Source: Oscillospiraceae bacterium (GTDB lineage Bacteria > Bacillota > Clostridia > Oscillospirales > Oscillospiraceae). From it: DNA of 64,000 nucleotides. This document shows positions 8,464-16,486 of this stretch, in pieces. A model generated the notes under the pieces. It had not been told where the DNA came from. It searched no databases and saw nothing but the letters and a program-made list of their open reading frames with translations. The translations under genes were made by a program, and so were the position numbers. How positions within the stretch are numbered: the first letter of the stretch is position 1; each line of letters starts with the position of its first letter. The stretch is from positions 18,184 to 82,183 of the forward strand of contig JAFQFH010000027.1 in NCBI GenBank assembly GCA_017398685.1. The letters are read 5' to 3'.

Positions 8464-9354
8464 ATGAAAAGGAACAATCTAAAGGCATGGCTGTACATGC
8501 TGCCGGCACTGGCCTTTCTGGGGGTATTTCTTGTATACCCGCTGATAGATGTTTTCATCTACTCTCTGGAGGAGGGCTATAACTCCGCCTCCCAGACCTT
8601 TTTCGGCGTGGGCCTTTATAACTTCGGCTATGTGCTGCGAGATCCCTACTTTTTGCAGGCGCTGAAAAATACCTTCATCCTTGTTATGATAACCGTGCCC
8701 CTTTCAACGGGACTGGCGCTTTTGATCTCTCTGGCGCTTTCTTCCATAAAAAAGCTCAAAAGTCTTTTCCAGACCATATATTTTCTCCCCTACGTGACAA
8801 ACACTCTGGCTGTGGGTCTGGTGTTTATGATACTTTTCAAAAAGACTCCCTACTCTGACGGCCTTGTAAATCTGCTTATAAACTTCTTCGGCGGGCAGTC
8901 GGTGGACTTTATAACAGGGCCTTACTGGGCGAAGATGTTTGTGCTGTGCTTTTACACTGTGTGGGTGGTGTTGCCCTTCAAGATACTCATTCTCACAAGC
9001 GCTCTTGCCTCAGTGGATCAGCACTACTATGACGCGGCCCGGGTGGATGCCACACCCAAATGGAGGGTATTTACCCGCATAACCCTGCCCATGATTTCTC
9101 CCATGATATTCTACCTTGTTATAACCGGCTTTATCGGCGCGTTCAAGGCATATTCGGACGCGGTTGCCCTTTTCGGCACTGACCTGAACGCTGCCGAAAT
9201 GAACACCATCGTGGGCTATATCTACGACATGCTCTACGGCAACTCCGGCGGCTACCCCTCCTACGCCTCCGCCGCTGCGGTGATACTCTTTGCCATCGTG
9301 CTGACCATAACCTGCATCAATCTTATCGTCAGCCGAAAGCACGTGCACTACTGA
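8464..9354 (+). CDS. Carbohydrate ABC transporter permease, MalF-like
   Basis: 296 residues with six predicted membrane segments. The inner-membrane EAA loop is recognisable (DAARVDATPKWRVFTRITLPM). The N-terminus AWLYMLPALAFLGVFLVYPL is standard for MalF/UgpA-type subunits. It starts 3 bp after the ATPase gene stop. Partner of the MalG-like subunit that follows. Confidence 0.92.
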   Translation: MKRNNLKAWLYMLPALAFLGVFLVYPLIDVFIYSLEEGYNSASQTFFGVGLYNFGYVLRDPYFLQALKNTFILVMITVPLSTGLALLISLALSSIKKLKSLFQTIYFLPYVTNTLAVGLVFMILFKKTPYSDGLVNLLINFFGGQSVDFITGPYWAKMFVLCFYTVWVVLPFKILILTSALASVDQHYYDAARVDATPKWRVFTRITLPMISPMIFYLVITGFIGAFKAYSDAVALFGTDLNAAEMNTIVGYIYDMLYGNSGGYPSYASAAAVILFAIVLTITCINLIVSRKHVHY

Positions 9355-9364
9355 GGAGGCTCCT

Positions 9365-10216
9365 ATGGAAAAAAGAAAAATCAAAAAGCCTCTGAGCCTT
9401 GGGCGCATCCTCTGTTGGGCGCTGCTTATATTCTGGGCGATTATGGTGCTCTTCCCCTTTTACTGGATGATACTCAGCTCCGTAAAATCCTACAGCGCCT
9501 ATAACAGCGAATATATCCCCAGCTTTTTCACCCTGCACCCCACGCTGGAAAACTATTTCTACGCCTTTTCCACCGTGCCGCTGGGGGGCTACTTTGTAAA
9601 TACCCTTATATTCACCATTGCCACCACCGGGATAATGCTCATGGTCATTATCCTCATTGCCTACGCCTTTGCCCGGCTTGACTTTCCGGGGAAGGACTTT
9701 ATCTTTGCTCTTATCCTTGCCCTTATGATGATACCCAGCGAGCTTGTGGTAATAACAAACTTTGTCACCATTACCGACTGGGGCATGCGAAATACCTTCT
9801 GGGGGCTTATCCTGCCTTCTGTTACCTCAGTTTTCTATATCTACCTTTTGAAGGAAAACTTCTCACAGGTGCCGGAGGAATTATATAAGGCCGCCAAGGT
9901 GGACGGCTGCAGCGATCTTCGCTTTTTATTCAAGGTGATGCTGCCCGTGTGTAAGCCTACGGTCATCACGGTTGTGATACTCAAGGTCATCGAGTGCTGG
10001 AACAGCTACGTCTGGCCCAGACTTATCACCGACGATGAAAGCTATTTCCTCGTCTCCAACGGTATCCAGACCATAAGGGAAAGCGGTTTTGGCCGGGAGA
10101 ATATCCCCGCCATGATGGCGGCGGTAGTGGTAATTTCCCTGCCGCTTATCGTGCTGTTCCTTATCTTCCGCAACAAGATAATGGAAGGCGTTTCCAGAGG
10201 AGGTACAAAGGGATGA
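9365..10216 (+). CDS. Carbohydrate ABC transporter permease, MalG-like
   Basis: 283 residues, six membrane segments, with the MalG/UgpE-type opening (LFPFYWMILSSVKS). The EAA loop is ELYKAAKVDGCSDLRFLFKV. The ribosome site is GAGGAGGCTCCT. The stop codon overlaps the start of the binding-protein gene (ATGA), a sign of translational coupling. Confidence 0.92.
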   Translation: MEKRKIKKPLSLGRILCWALLIFWAIMVLFPFYWMILSSVKSYSAYNSEYIPSFFTLHPTLENYFYAFSTVPLGGYFVNTLIFTIATTGIMLMVIILIAYAFARLDFPGKDFIFALILALMMIPSELVVITNFVTITDWGMRNTFWGLILPSVTSVFYIYLLKENFSQVPEELYKAAKVDGCSDLRFLFKVMLPVCKPTVITVVILKVIECWNSYVWPRLITDDESYFLVSNGIQTIRESGFGRENIPAMMAAVVVISLPLIVLFLIFRNKIMEGVSRGGTKG

Positions 10217-11817
10217 AGATGCTTTTTAAAAGATTTGCTCTTTGTGCACTGGTGCTGGTCATGCTTTTGCCCCTTACTGCCTGCCACGGCTCAAGAGGTC
10301 TGCCGGAGTTTGAGATACCGGAGACTCTTGACGAAGACCGGAACTTTGAAATAAGCTTCTGGGCGAAAAACGACACCAACAAAACTCAGGTCAGTATCTA
10401 TCAGAAGGCCATTTCGGATTTTCAGGCCCTCTACCCCAATATAAAGGTGAATTTGCGCCTTTATACCGACTACAGCCGTATCTATAACGACGTTATAACC
10501 AATATCGCCACCCAGACCACGCCAAATGTGTGCATAAGCTATCCCGACCATATAGCAACCTACTTAAGCGGTACCAATGTGGTGGCTCCGCTGGACGGGC
10601 TTTTTGCCGATGAAAAATACGGCCTTGGCGGCAAGGAGCTTCTCTACGAGTCCCCCACTATGGAGGAGATGATACCCAAGTTTCTGGATGAGTGCATAGT
10701 AAACGGGCAGCACTACGCCATACCCTACATGCGCTCCACCGAGGCCTGCTATGTGAACCGGGACTTTGTTGAAAAGCTTGGCTATGAGCTGCCGGAGGCA
10801 CTCACATGGGACTTTGTGTGGGAAGTGGCGGAAGCGGCCATGGCAAAGGATGAAAACGGGAATTTCAAACTCAACGGCCAGAAGGTCATGATACCCTTCA
10901 TCTATAAGTCCACCGACAATATGATGATCCAGATGCTTTATCAGCTGGGCGCACCATACTCAAACGCTGAGGGTGAGGCGCTCATCTTCAATGAGCATAC
11001 AAGGGATATCCTCTCAACCGTTGCTTCCCACGCCGCTACAGGCGCTTTCTCCACCTTCAAGATATCCAGCTACCCTGCAAACTTCCTCAATGCCGGACAG
11101 TGCATCTTCGCCGTGGACTCCACCGCCGGCGCTACATGGATGGGCAGCTATGCCCCCCTTTCCGACATAAGCGAGGATAAATTTGTGGACTTTGAAACGG
11201 TGGTCATGCCCATTCCACAGTTTGACACACAAAATCCCAGAATGATATCACAGGGGCCGTCCGTATGTGTGTTCAACAAGGCAGACCCGCAGGAAGTGCT
11301 GGCCTCATGGCTCTTTGCCCAGTTTCTTCTGACGGATGAGGTGCAGATAGCCTATTCCCAGACCGAGGGCTATGCGCCTGTGACGGAAAAGGCAAGGCAG
11401 AACGAGGCGTATATTGACTATATGGCCAGAGCCGGCGAGGACAACGAGCTATATTACGATGTGAAGCTTGCCGCTTCAAGGCTGCTGCTTGAGAATACAG
11501 ACAATACTTTTGTCACCCCGGTCTACAATGGCTCGGCCTCCTTAAGAGATGCCGCCGGACAGCTTATAGAGAACACGACCAAGTCCGTCCGCCGTGGCGA
11601 GACGGTGGATAATGCCTATCTGGACAAGCTCTTTGACAGCGTTACCAGTCTCTACAGGCTGGATCAGAGCGGGGCCGCCCAGAGCGTGGGAAAAGCGGAG
11701 CTTGGCCCTCTGCCCACGGCATCAAAGACCCTTTTGCTGTCTCTGGCAGGCTGCTGGCTGGCTATTGGAGCTTACGGACTTATAACGTTAATAAAAAAAC
11801 GGGACAAAAAGCCTTAA
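10213..11817 (+). CDS. Sugar-binding lipoprotein of the ABC importer with an extra C-terminal membrane anchor
   Basis: 534 residues, a family 1 solute-binding protein longer than the usual 410-450. The N-terminus is a lipoprotein signal peptide with lipobox LTAC (Cys24). The body has the family's ISFWAKNDTN and VNLRLYTDY stretches. After the binding domain, about residues 505-528 form a hydrophobic helix ending in the basic tail KKRDKKP, so both ends appear membrane-attached. It overlaps the MalG-like gene by 4 bp, so it belongs to this importer. Substrate is unknown; glycerol-3-phosphate or an oligosaccharide are both possible. Confidence 0.87.
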   Translation: MKMLFKRFALCALVLVMLLPLTACHGSRGLPEFEIPETLDEDRNFEISFWAKNDTNKTQVSIYQKAISDFQALYPNIKVNLRLYTDYSRIYNDVITNIATQTTPNVCISYPDHIATYLSGTNVVAPLDGLFADEKYGLGGKELLYESPTMEEMIPKFLDECIVNGQHYAIPYMRSTEACYVNRDFVEKLGYELPEALTWDFVWEVAEAAMAKDENGNFKLNGQKVMIPFIYKSTDNMMIQMLYQLGAPYSNAEGEALIFNEHTRDILSTVASHAATGAFSTFKISSYPANFLNAGQCIFAVDSTAGATWMGSYAPLSDISEDKFVDFETVVMPIPQFDTQNPRMISQGPSVCVFNKADPQEVLASWLFAQFLLTDEVQIAYSQTEGYAPVTEKARQNEAYIDYMARAGEDNELYYDVKLAASRLLLENTDNTFVTPVYNGSASLRDAAGQLIENTTKSVRRGETVDNAYLDKLFDSVTSLYRLDQSGAAQSVGKAELGPLPTASKTLLLSLAGCWLAIGAYGLITLIKKRDKKP

Positions 11818-11822
11818 ATTGC

Positions 11823-11850
11823 TTGCGTTGCAAGGTTTTTGGTATATAAT
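11823..11850 (+). promoter_or_regulatory. Promoter of the 247-residue lipoprotein gene
   Basis: TTGCGT (11823-11828), 16-nt spacer, TATAAT (11845-11850), placed 38 nt before the start codon. The gene can therefore be expressed independently of the importer. Confidence 0.6.
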
Positions 11851-11888
11851 ACTCATATCCCTATTTAAATTTTAAAAGGAGAACTAAG

Positions 11889-12632
11889 ATGAAAAAATTT
11901 GCTGTACTGCTGCTTGCACTTTCTCTGGTCTTTTCCTTTGCCGCCTGTGCCAAGACTGCTCCTGCTGAGGATACCGCAGACGTTAAGGGCGAGGGCGTCA
12001 TGACCTATGCCGAGTACGATGCCGCAGCGCTTGAAAGCGAAGTTGTTGTTGAGACCTATGTTCAGGCCAAGCAGAGCTGGTGGAACGATCAGGCCACCCT
12101 CTACACCCAGGACAAGGACGGCGCATACTTCATTTACAACATTGCCTGCTCCGAAGAGGACTATGCAAAGCTGAACGTTGGCACCAAGATCAAGGTCACC
12201 GGCTACAAGGCTGAGTGGGCCGGCGAGGTTGAGATCATCGACGGCACTTTCGAGATCCTTGAGGGCGAGTATGTTGCAGCTCCCGTGGATGTTACCGACA
12301 AGCTTGCCAGCGACGAGCTTATCAAGTACCAGAACCAGCTGGTCTCCTTCAAGGGCCTGACCGTTGAGCCCTCCAATGACGAAGGCGCAGCCTTCCTCTA
12401 CAACTGGGACGGCTCCGGCGCAGAAGGCACCGACTCTGACCTGTACTTCAAGGCCTCTGTCGGCGGCAACACCTACACCTTCGTTATTGAGTACTACCTG
12501 TGCGGCGCAGACTCCGACGCTTACAAGGCAGTTCAGGCTCTCAAGGTTGGCGACAAGATCGACCTGGAAGGCTTCCTCTACTGGTATGAAGGCGTACAGC
12601 CCCACATCACCGCAGTCACCGCTGCAAAGTGA
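11889..12632 (+). CDS. Secreted lipoprotein of unknown function, OB-fold-like repeats possible
   Basis: 247 residues. Signal peptide with lipobox FAAC (Cys19). The mature part has two similar segments, each with a conserved pattern of (L/V)xVGxKIxV(T/E)G(Y/F): LNVGTKIKVTGYKAEW near residue 98 and LKVGDKIDLEGFLYWYEG near residue 218. This looks like two OB-fold nucleic-acid/ligand-binding-like domains; the family is not recognised with certainty. Codon use is strongly biased (few ATA, few AGA), suggesting high expression. Follows the importer but has its own promoter and terminator. Confidence 0.8.
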   Translation: MKKFAVLLLALSLVFSFAACAKTAPAEDTADVKGEGVMTYAEYDAAALESEVVVETYVQAKQSWWNDQATLYTQDKDGAYFIYNIACSEEDYAKLNVGTKIKVTGYKAEWAGEVEIIDGTFEILEGEYVAAPVDVTDKLASDELIKYQNQLVSFKGLTVEPSNDEGAAFLYNWDGSGAEGTDSDLYFKASVGGNTYTFVIEYYLCGADSDAYKAVQALKVGDKIDLEGFLYWYEGVQPHITAVTAAK

Positions 12633-12652
12633 TCTGACAGCGATAAAACGTG

Positions 12653-12685
12653 AAAAAACCGATGCCTCCGGGCATCGGTTTTTTT
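12653..12685 (+). terminator. Rho-independent terminator of the lipoprotein gene
   Basis: A-rich flank then CCGATGCC-tcc-GGGCATCGG then TTTTTTT. Confidence 0.85.
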
Positions 12686-12689
12686 CGTA

Positions 12690-12884
12690 TCAGTCTATAA
12701 ATTCAACAATATCATTGGGAGTGCAGTTTAGTATTCTGCACAGTTTTTCCATAGTGAGCACAGTGATGTTTTTGCCCTTTTTGAGAGAGTCAAGGGTTTT
12801 GTTGTCAAGGCCGGATTTGAGGAGCCTGTATTGGCTTATGCCACGCTCTTCCATAGTTTTCCACAAAGGCTCATAGCTTATCAC
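12690..12884 (-). CDS. Small XRE/Cro-type DNA-binding protein
   Basis: 64 residues, a single helix-turn-helix domain of the HTH_26 type (GISQYRLLKSGLDNKTLDSL, then NITVLTMEKLCRILNCTPNDIV). This resembles the small free-standing XRE proteins that are common in clostridia. It stands alone, convergent with the lipoprotein gene and sharing the terminator region. AGGAGG lies just upstream (minus strand) of the ATG. Target is unknown. Confidence 0.82.
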   Translation of the reverse strand: MISYEPLWKTMEERGISQYRLLKSGLDNKTLDSLKKGKNITVLTMEKLCRILNCTPNDIVEFID

Positions 12885-12907
12885 TGTCTCACCTCCTTAT
12901 AGATACA

Positions 12908-12953
12908 GTAGGGGCGACTATCAGTCGCCCGCGGGCGTAATATCCGCCTCTAC
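12908..12953. repeat. Palindromic intergenic element with nested stems
   Basis: Outer arms GTAGGGGCG and CGCCTCTAC (one mismatch) enclose an inner GGCGAC/GTCGCC stem and a GGGCG/CCGCC stem. This GTAGGGGCG...CCCTAC style is common as a dispersed intergenic repeat in Oscillospiraceae genomes as I recall them; only one copy is in this window. Confidence 0.55.
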
Positions 12954-12984
12954 GACGACAGGACGTAGATCTTTGCATAAGGAT

Positions 12985-13016
12985 AGGGCTTATTGCTTAT
13001 TTTTGCAACAAGCCCT
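12985..13016 (-). terminator. Terminator of malQ
   Basis: AGGGCTtaTTGC / GCAAcaAGCCCT stem-loop, 8 bp beyond the malQ stop on the minus strand. The T-rich part is weak. Confidence 0.55.
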
Positions 13017-13023
13017 GAAAAAC

Positions 13024-14517
13024 TTATTTCTCAAAATCGTTGAGGCGTCTGTAGGTTTCGGTATATTCTCTCAGCTTCTTTGCAAGCTTCTTGTCGGCGG
13101 AGCCGGGCAGCATGCGCCAGCGCCAGTTGCCGTAGGGGTTGCCGGGGGTGTTCATGCGGCAGGAACCGGGCAGCTGGAGAAGATCCTGCATCTGGATGAC
13201 GAAAAGCTGGGAGCCGGTGGACATGCCGGCGCGGATAAGACCCCAGCACCAACCCTCGTCCTCAGTGATGTGCATGTACTTCTTGGCAAATTTCTTATCT
13301 TCCTTGCCGGTGGTATTCAGCCAGCCCATAATGGTGTCATTGTCGTGGGTGCCGATGTAGCAGACACTGTCATAGTCGCACTGGTGGGGCAGATAGTCAG
13401 AGTCGCCGTGGGCGTCAAAGGCAAATTGCAGCACTCTCATGCCGGGGAAGCCGGAATCACGCACAAGGTTTTTCACAGCATCGGTCATGTAACCCAAGTC
13501 CTCCGCGATAAAGCGCAGGCCTCTGAACCAGGAGGAGAGCACGCCCACAAGGCTCATGCCGGGGCCGGGCATCCACTGGCCGTTTCTTGCGGTCTCATCG
13601 CCGTAGGGAACTGCCCAGTAGCTCTCAAAGCCGCGGAAATGGTCGATGCGGATAACATCGTAGAGCTGGCCTGCGCCGTCCACGCGGCGGATCCACCAGC
13701 CGTAGCCGTCGTTACGCATACGCTCCCAGTGGTAGATGGGGTTGCCCCAGAGCTGACCGTCCTCAGTAAAGGCATCGGGGGGACAGCCTGCCACCACGGT
13801 GGGTACATTGTTTTCGTCCAGCAGGAAGAAGTGGGGCTCGCTCCACACATCGGCAGAGTCCAGCGCCACGTAGATGGGAATATCACCTATGAACTGAATG
13901 CCCTTTTTGTGGGCGTAGGCGCGCAGAGCCTCCCACTGGCGGAAGAACAGAAACTGCACAAACTCGTAAAACTCCACCTCGTCAGAGAGGGTGAGCCGGT
14001 ACTGGGCAACAGAGTCAGGTCTGTGGAGGCGGATGCCCTCGTCAGGCCACTCCGTCCAGCTGACCATGCCGAAACGGGCCTTCACCGCCATATAAAGGGC
14101 GTAGTTTTCAAGCCAGAGCTTGGAGGCGCGGAAGGCGGCAAACTCCTCGGCAAAGGGCTTGCGGCCCCGCTCGTAGGCAAGTCTCAGCACCTTGAAGCGA
14201 CTTTCATAGATTGCGCCGTAGTCAACGCTCTCAGGGTCGCCGCCCCACTCTATGCCCTCAAGGTCGGTTTTCTTGAGAAGCTTGTCCTTTATCAAAAGGT
14301 CAAGGTCTATGTAATAGGGGTTGCCTGCGTAAGTGGAGAAGGAGGCATAGGGGCTGTCCCCGTAGCTGGTGGGGCCAAGAGGCAGCAGCTGCCAGTATTT
14401 CTGACCGGCGGCACTGAGAAAGTCGATAAAATCGTATGCACATTTGCCCATGGTGCCTATGCCATAGTTGGAGGGCAGGGAGGAAAGGGGCATCAGCACA
14501 CCGCTGTAACGTTTCAT
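13024..14517 (-). CDS. malQ: 4-alpha-glucanotransferase (amylomaltase)
   Basis: 497 residues, GH77 family. It transfers alpha-1,4-glucan segments between maltooligosaccharides in the cytoplasm. Diagnostic stretches are RYSGVLMPLSSLPSNYGIG at the N-terminus, YWQLLPLGPTSYGDSPYAS, FIGDIPIYVALDSADVW, VIRIDHFRGFESYWAVP (catalytic Asp), FIAEDLGYM (catalytic Glu) and IGTHDNDT. Length is typical. It lies 90 bp after a MalFG-like permease pair, separated by a hairpin, so it probably processes the imported alpha-glucan. Confidence 0.96.
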   Translation of the reverse strand: MKRYSGVLMPLSSLPSNYGIGTMGKCAYDFIDFLSAAGQKYWQLLPLGPTSYGDSPYASFSTYAGNPYYIDLDLLIKDKLLKKTDLEGIEWGGDPESVDYGAIYESRFKVLRLAYERGRKPFAEEFAAFRASKLWLENYALYMAVKARFGMVSWTEWPDEGIRLHRPDSVAQYRLTLSDEVEFYEFVQFLFFRQWEALRAYAHKKGIQFIGDIPIYVALDSADVWSEPHFFLLDENNVPTVVAGCPPDAFTEDGQLWGNPIYHWERMRNDGYGWWIRRVDGAGQLYDVIRIDHFRGFESYWAVPYGDETARNGQWMPGPGMSLVGVLSSWFRGLRFIAEDLGYMTDAVKNLVRDSGFPGMRVLQFAFDAHGDSDYLPHQCDYDSVCYIGTHDNDTIMGWLNTTGKEDKKFAKKYMHITEDEGWCWGLIRAGMSTGSQLFVIQMQDLLQLPGSCRMNTPGNPYGNWRWRMLPGSADKKLAKKLREYTETYRRLNDFEK

Positions 14518-14573
14518 AAAAACTCCTGTCTGCCGCGTTCAGAACATAAAAACCGTCAGCGGCGATTTCACGG

Positions 14574-14596
14574 CAGGGCCCGCAAAGCGAGCCCTG
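14574..14596 (-). promoter_or_regulatory. Intercistronic stem-loop between the permease genes and malQ
   Basis: CAGGGCcCGC-aaa-GCGaGCCCTG. There is no T-run on the minus strand, so it is more likely an RNA-stability or attenuation hairpin than a strong terminator. Confidence 0.4.
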
Positions 14597-14607
14597 TGAC
14601 CTGTTTA

Positions 14608-15459
14608 TTAACCCTTGACTGCGCCGGCTGCAACACCCTTGATGATGTGCTTCTGGCAGGTCAGGTAAAAGACTATAACGGGAATAATGCTCATGAGGAT
14701 GAGGGCCATGGTTGCGCCCAGATCCACTGTGCCATAGCTTCCCTTAAGGTACTGGACATGGATGGGGATGGTGCGGTACTCGTTGATATCCAGAACAAGG
14801 TAGGGCAGCAGGTAGTCATTCCAGACCCACATTATCTCAAGGATGGCCACGGAGATCATGGTGGGCTTGAGCATGGGGAGAACAACCAGGAAGAAGGTGC
14901 GGACAGGGCCGCAGCCGTCAATGTTGGCGGCCTCTTCTATCTCAAGGGGAATGCTCTTTACAAAGCCTGTGAACATGAACACCGCAAGACCTGCGCCAAA
15001 GCCCAGATATACGATGGGAATAGTCCAGGGGGTGTTGAGCTTGAGAACGTCGGCGGTCTTGGAGAGGGTGAACATGACCATCTGGAAGGGAACCACCATG
15101 GAGAAAACGCAGGCGAAGTAAACGATCTTGCAGAAAAGGGAGTTAACGCGGTTTATATACCATGCGGCCATGGAGGTGCACATGATGATAAGGAAGGTGG
15201 AGAGCAGGGTGATGACAAGGCTGTAGAGGGCGGACTTGATAAAAGGATAGTTGCCGAAGGTCATGCCCTTGATGAAGTTGTCCCAACCGGCAAACATCTC
15301 GCCGCCGGGCCAAGCAAAGGTGTCGGTCTTGACGAAGGTGTTTATCTTGAAGGAGTTGAGCACAACCATGAAAACGGGGATAACGTAGATTACACAGAGA
15401 ACCGCAAAGAAGATACTCACAGCGGTCTTTATTTTTTTTGCGGAGCTGAGGTTGTTCAT
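14608..15459 (-). CDS. Carbohydrate ABC transporter permease, MalG-like (probable maltodextrin importer)
   Basis: 283 residues, six membrane segments. The loop EIEEAANIDGCGPVRTFFLV is the EAA motif, and the end IIKGVAAGAVKG is the usual MalG-type terminus. It shares one base with the upstream permease (TAATG junction), so translation is coupled. The location between malQ and a sugar-binding gene supports alpha-glucan import. Confidence 0.92.
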   Translation of the reverse strand: MNNLSSAKKIKTAVSIFFAVLCVIYVIPVFMVVLNSFKINTFVKTDTFAWPGGEMFAGWDNFIKGMTFGNYPFIKSALYSLVITLLSTFLIIMCTSMAAWYINRVNSLFCKIVYFACVFSMVVPFQMVMFTLSKTADVLKLNTPWTIPIVYLGFGAGLAVFMFTGFVKSIPLEIEEAANIDGCGPVRTFFLVVLPMLKPTMISVAILEIMWVWNDYLLPYLVLDINEYRTIPIHVQYLKGSYGTVDLGATMALILMSIIPVIVFYLTCQKHIIKGVAAGAVKG

Positions 15460-16349
15460 TACTGCTGTACCTCCTTTTTACGGGTAGCGGTGAGCTGGGC
15501 AAGGCCGATGCCGGCGACCAGAATGAAGAACAATACTGCCTTGGCCTGTGCCACGCCTCTGGCGCTGGAGTTCTGACCGTAGAAGGTATTATAGATGTTC
15601 AAAGCCAGCATCTCGGTGGTGTGAACGGAGGTACCGTCGGGATTGATGATGTAGGGCAGACCGCCGGTGAGGGCCAGGTTCTGGTCAAAGAGCTTGAAGC
15701 CGTTGGTAAGGGTGAGGAACATGCAGATGGTGATGGAGGGCATGACGTTGGGAATGGTGACCTTCCAAAGAGTCTGCCAGGGGGTTGCGCCGTCAATGCG
15801 GGCGGCCTCCAGCATATCCTCCGGCACGGCCTGAAGACCCGCTATGTAAATGATCATCATGTAGCCTATCTGCTGCCAGCACATGAGGATGATAAGCCCC
15901 CAGAAACCCCAGGTACTGTCGGTGATGATGGAAGTGCCGTAGCGGCCGAGAAAACCGTCAAATATCATGCTCCAGATGTAGCCCAGGACGATGCCGCCGA
16001 TGAGGTTGGGCATGAAGAACACGGTGCGGAAAAGGTTTGCGCCGCGGATCTTCTGGGTCAGGGCATAGGCCACTGCGAAGGCCAGCACGTTTATCAGTAC
16101 CAGAGAAACGATGGCGAAAACTGCGGTGTAAGTGAAGGAATAACGGAAACTTTCATCAGCAAAAGCCTTCACATAGTTGTCAATGCCTACCCAAGTCCAT
16201 TTGCTGGTGGTTTTGAACTTGCAGAAGGACAGGAAAAGTCCGTGAAGGAAGGGCCACACAAAGCCAATGCAGAAGGCCGCCACCATGGGCAGCAGAAACA
16301 ACGCAAACCAGCGCCGGAGGCTTCTGCGCATCATAGTACTGTTGATCAT
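15459..16349 (-). CDS. Carbohydrate ABC transporter permease, MalF-like (probable maltodextrin importer)
   Basis: 296 residues with six membrane segments and the EAA loop DMLEAARIDGATPWQTLWKV. ATG 16349 has GGGAG upstream; the open frame continues 29 codons further through GC-rich spacer sequence with no export or membrane character, so the shorter form is used. Preceded by the binding-protein gene with an intercistronic hairpin. Confidence 0.92.
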   Translation of the reverse strand: MINSTMMRRSLRRWFALFLLPMVAAFCIGFVWPFLHGLFLSFCKFKTTSKWTWVGIDNYVKAFADESFRYSFTYTAVFAIVSLVLINVLAFAVAYALTQKIRGANLFRTVFFMPNLIGGIVLGYIWSMIFDGFLGRYGTSIITDSTWGFWGLIILMCWQQIGYMMIIYIAGLQAVPEDMLEAARIDGATPWQTLWKVTIPNVMPSITICMFLTLTNGFKLFDQNLALTGGLPYIINPDGTSVHTTEMLALNIYNTFYGQNSSARGVAQAKAVLFFILVAGIGLAQLTATRKKEVQQ

Positions 16350-16423
16350 TTTTGATTTTCTCCCGCTCGAAATAACATTTTTTCTCCCCTGCCCCTCCTG
16401 CGGAGCCCGGGGACATATACAAG

Positions 16424-16448
16424 CGGGGCGAGCCATAAGCTCGCCCCG
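16424..16448 (-). promoter_or_regulatory. Stem-loop between binding-protein and permease genes
   Basis: Perfect 10-bp stem CGGGGCGAGC-cataa-GCTCGCCCCG. Such hairpins often protect the upstream binding-protein mRNA and lower permease expression; that role is inferred. Confidence 0.5.
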
Positions 16449-16486
16449 TGCGAGGGTAAATTAACTAAAGCGTATGCTCAGTCAAA

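Noticed and set aside
12973-15576. 867-residue rightward open frame
   Set aside because: It is antisense to malQ and the MalG-like permease, is rich in His, Gly and Ala as shadow frames are, and lacks any known motif or ribosome site.
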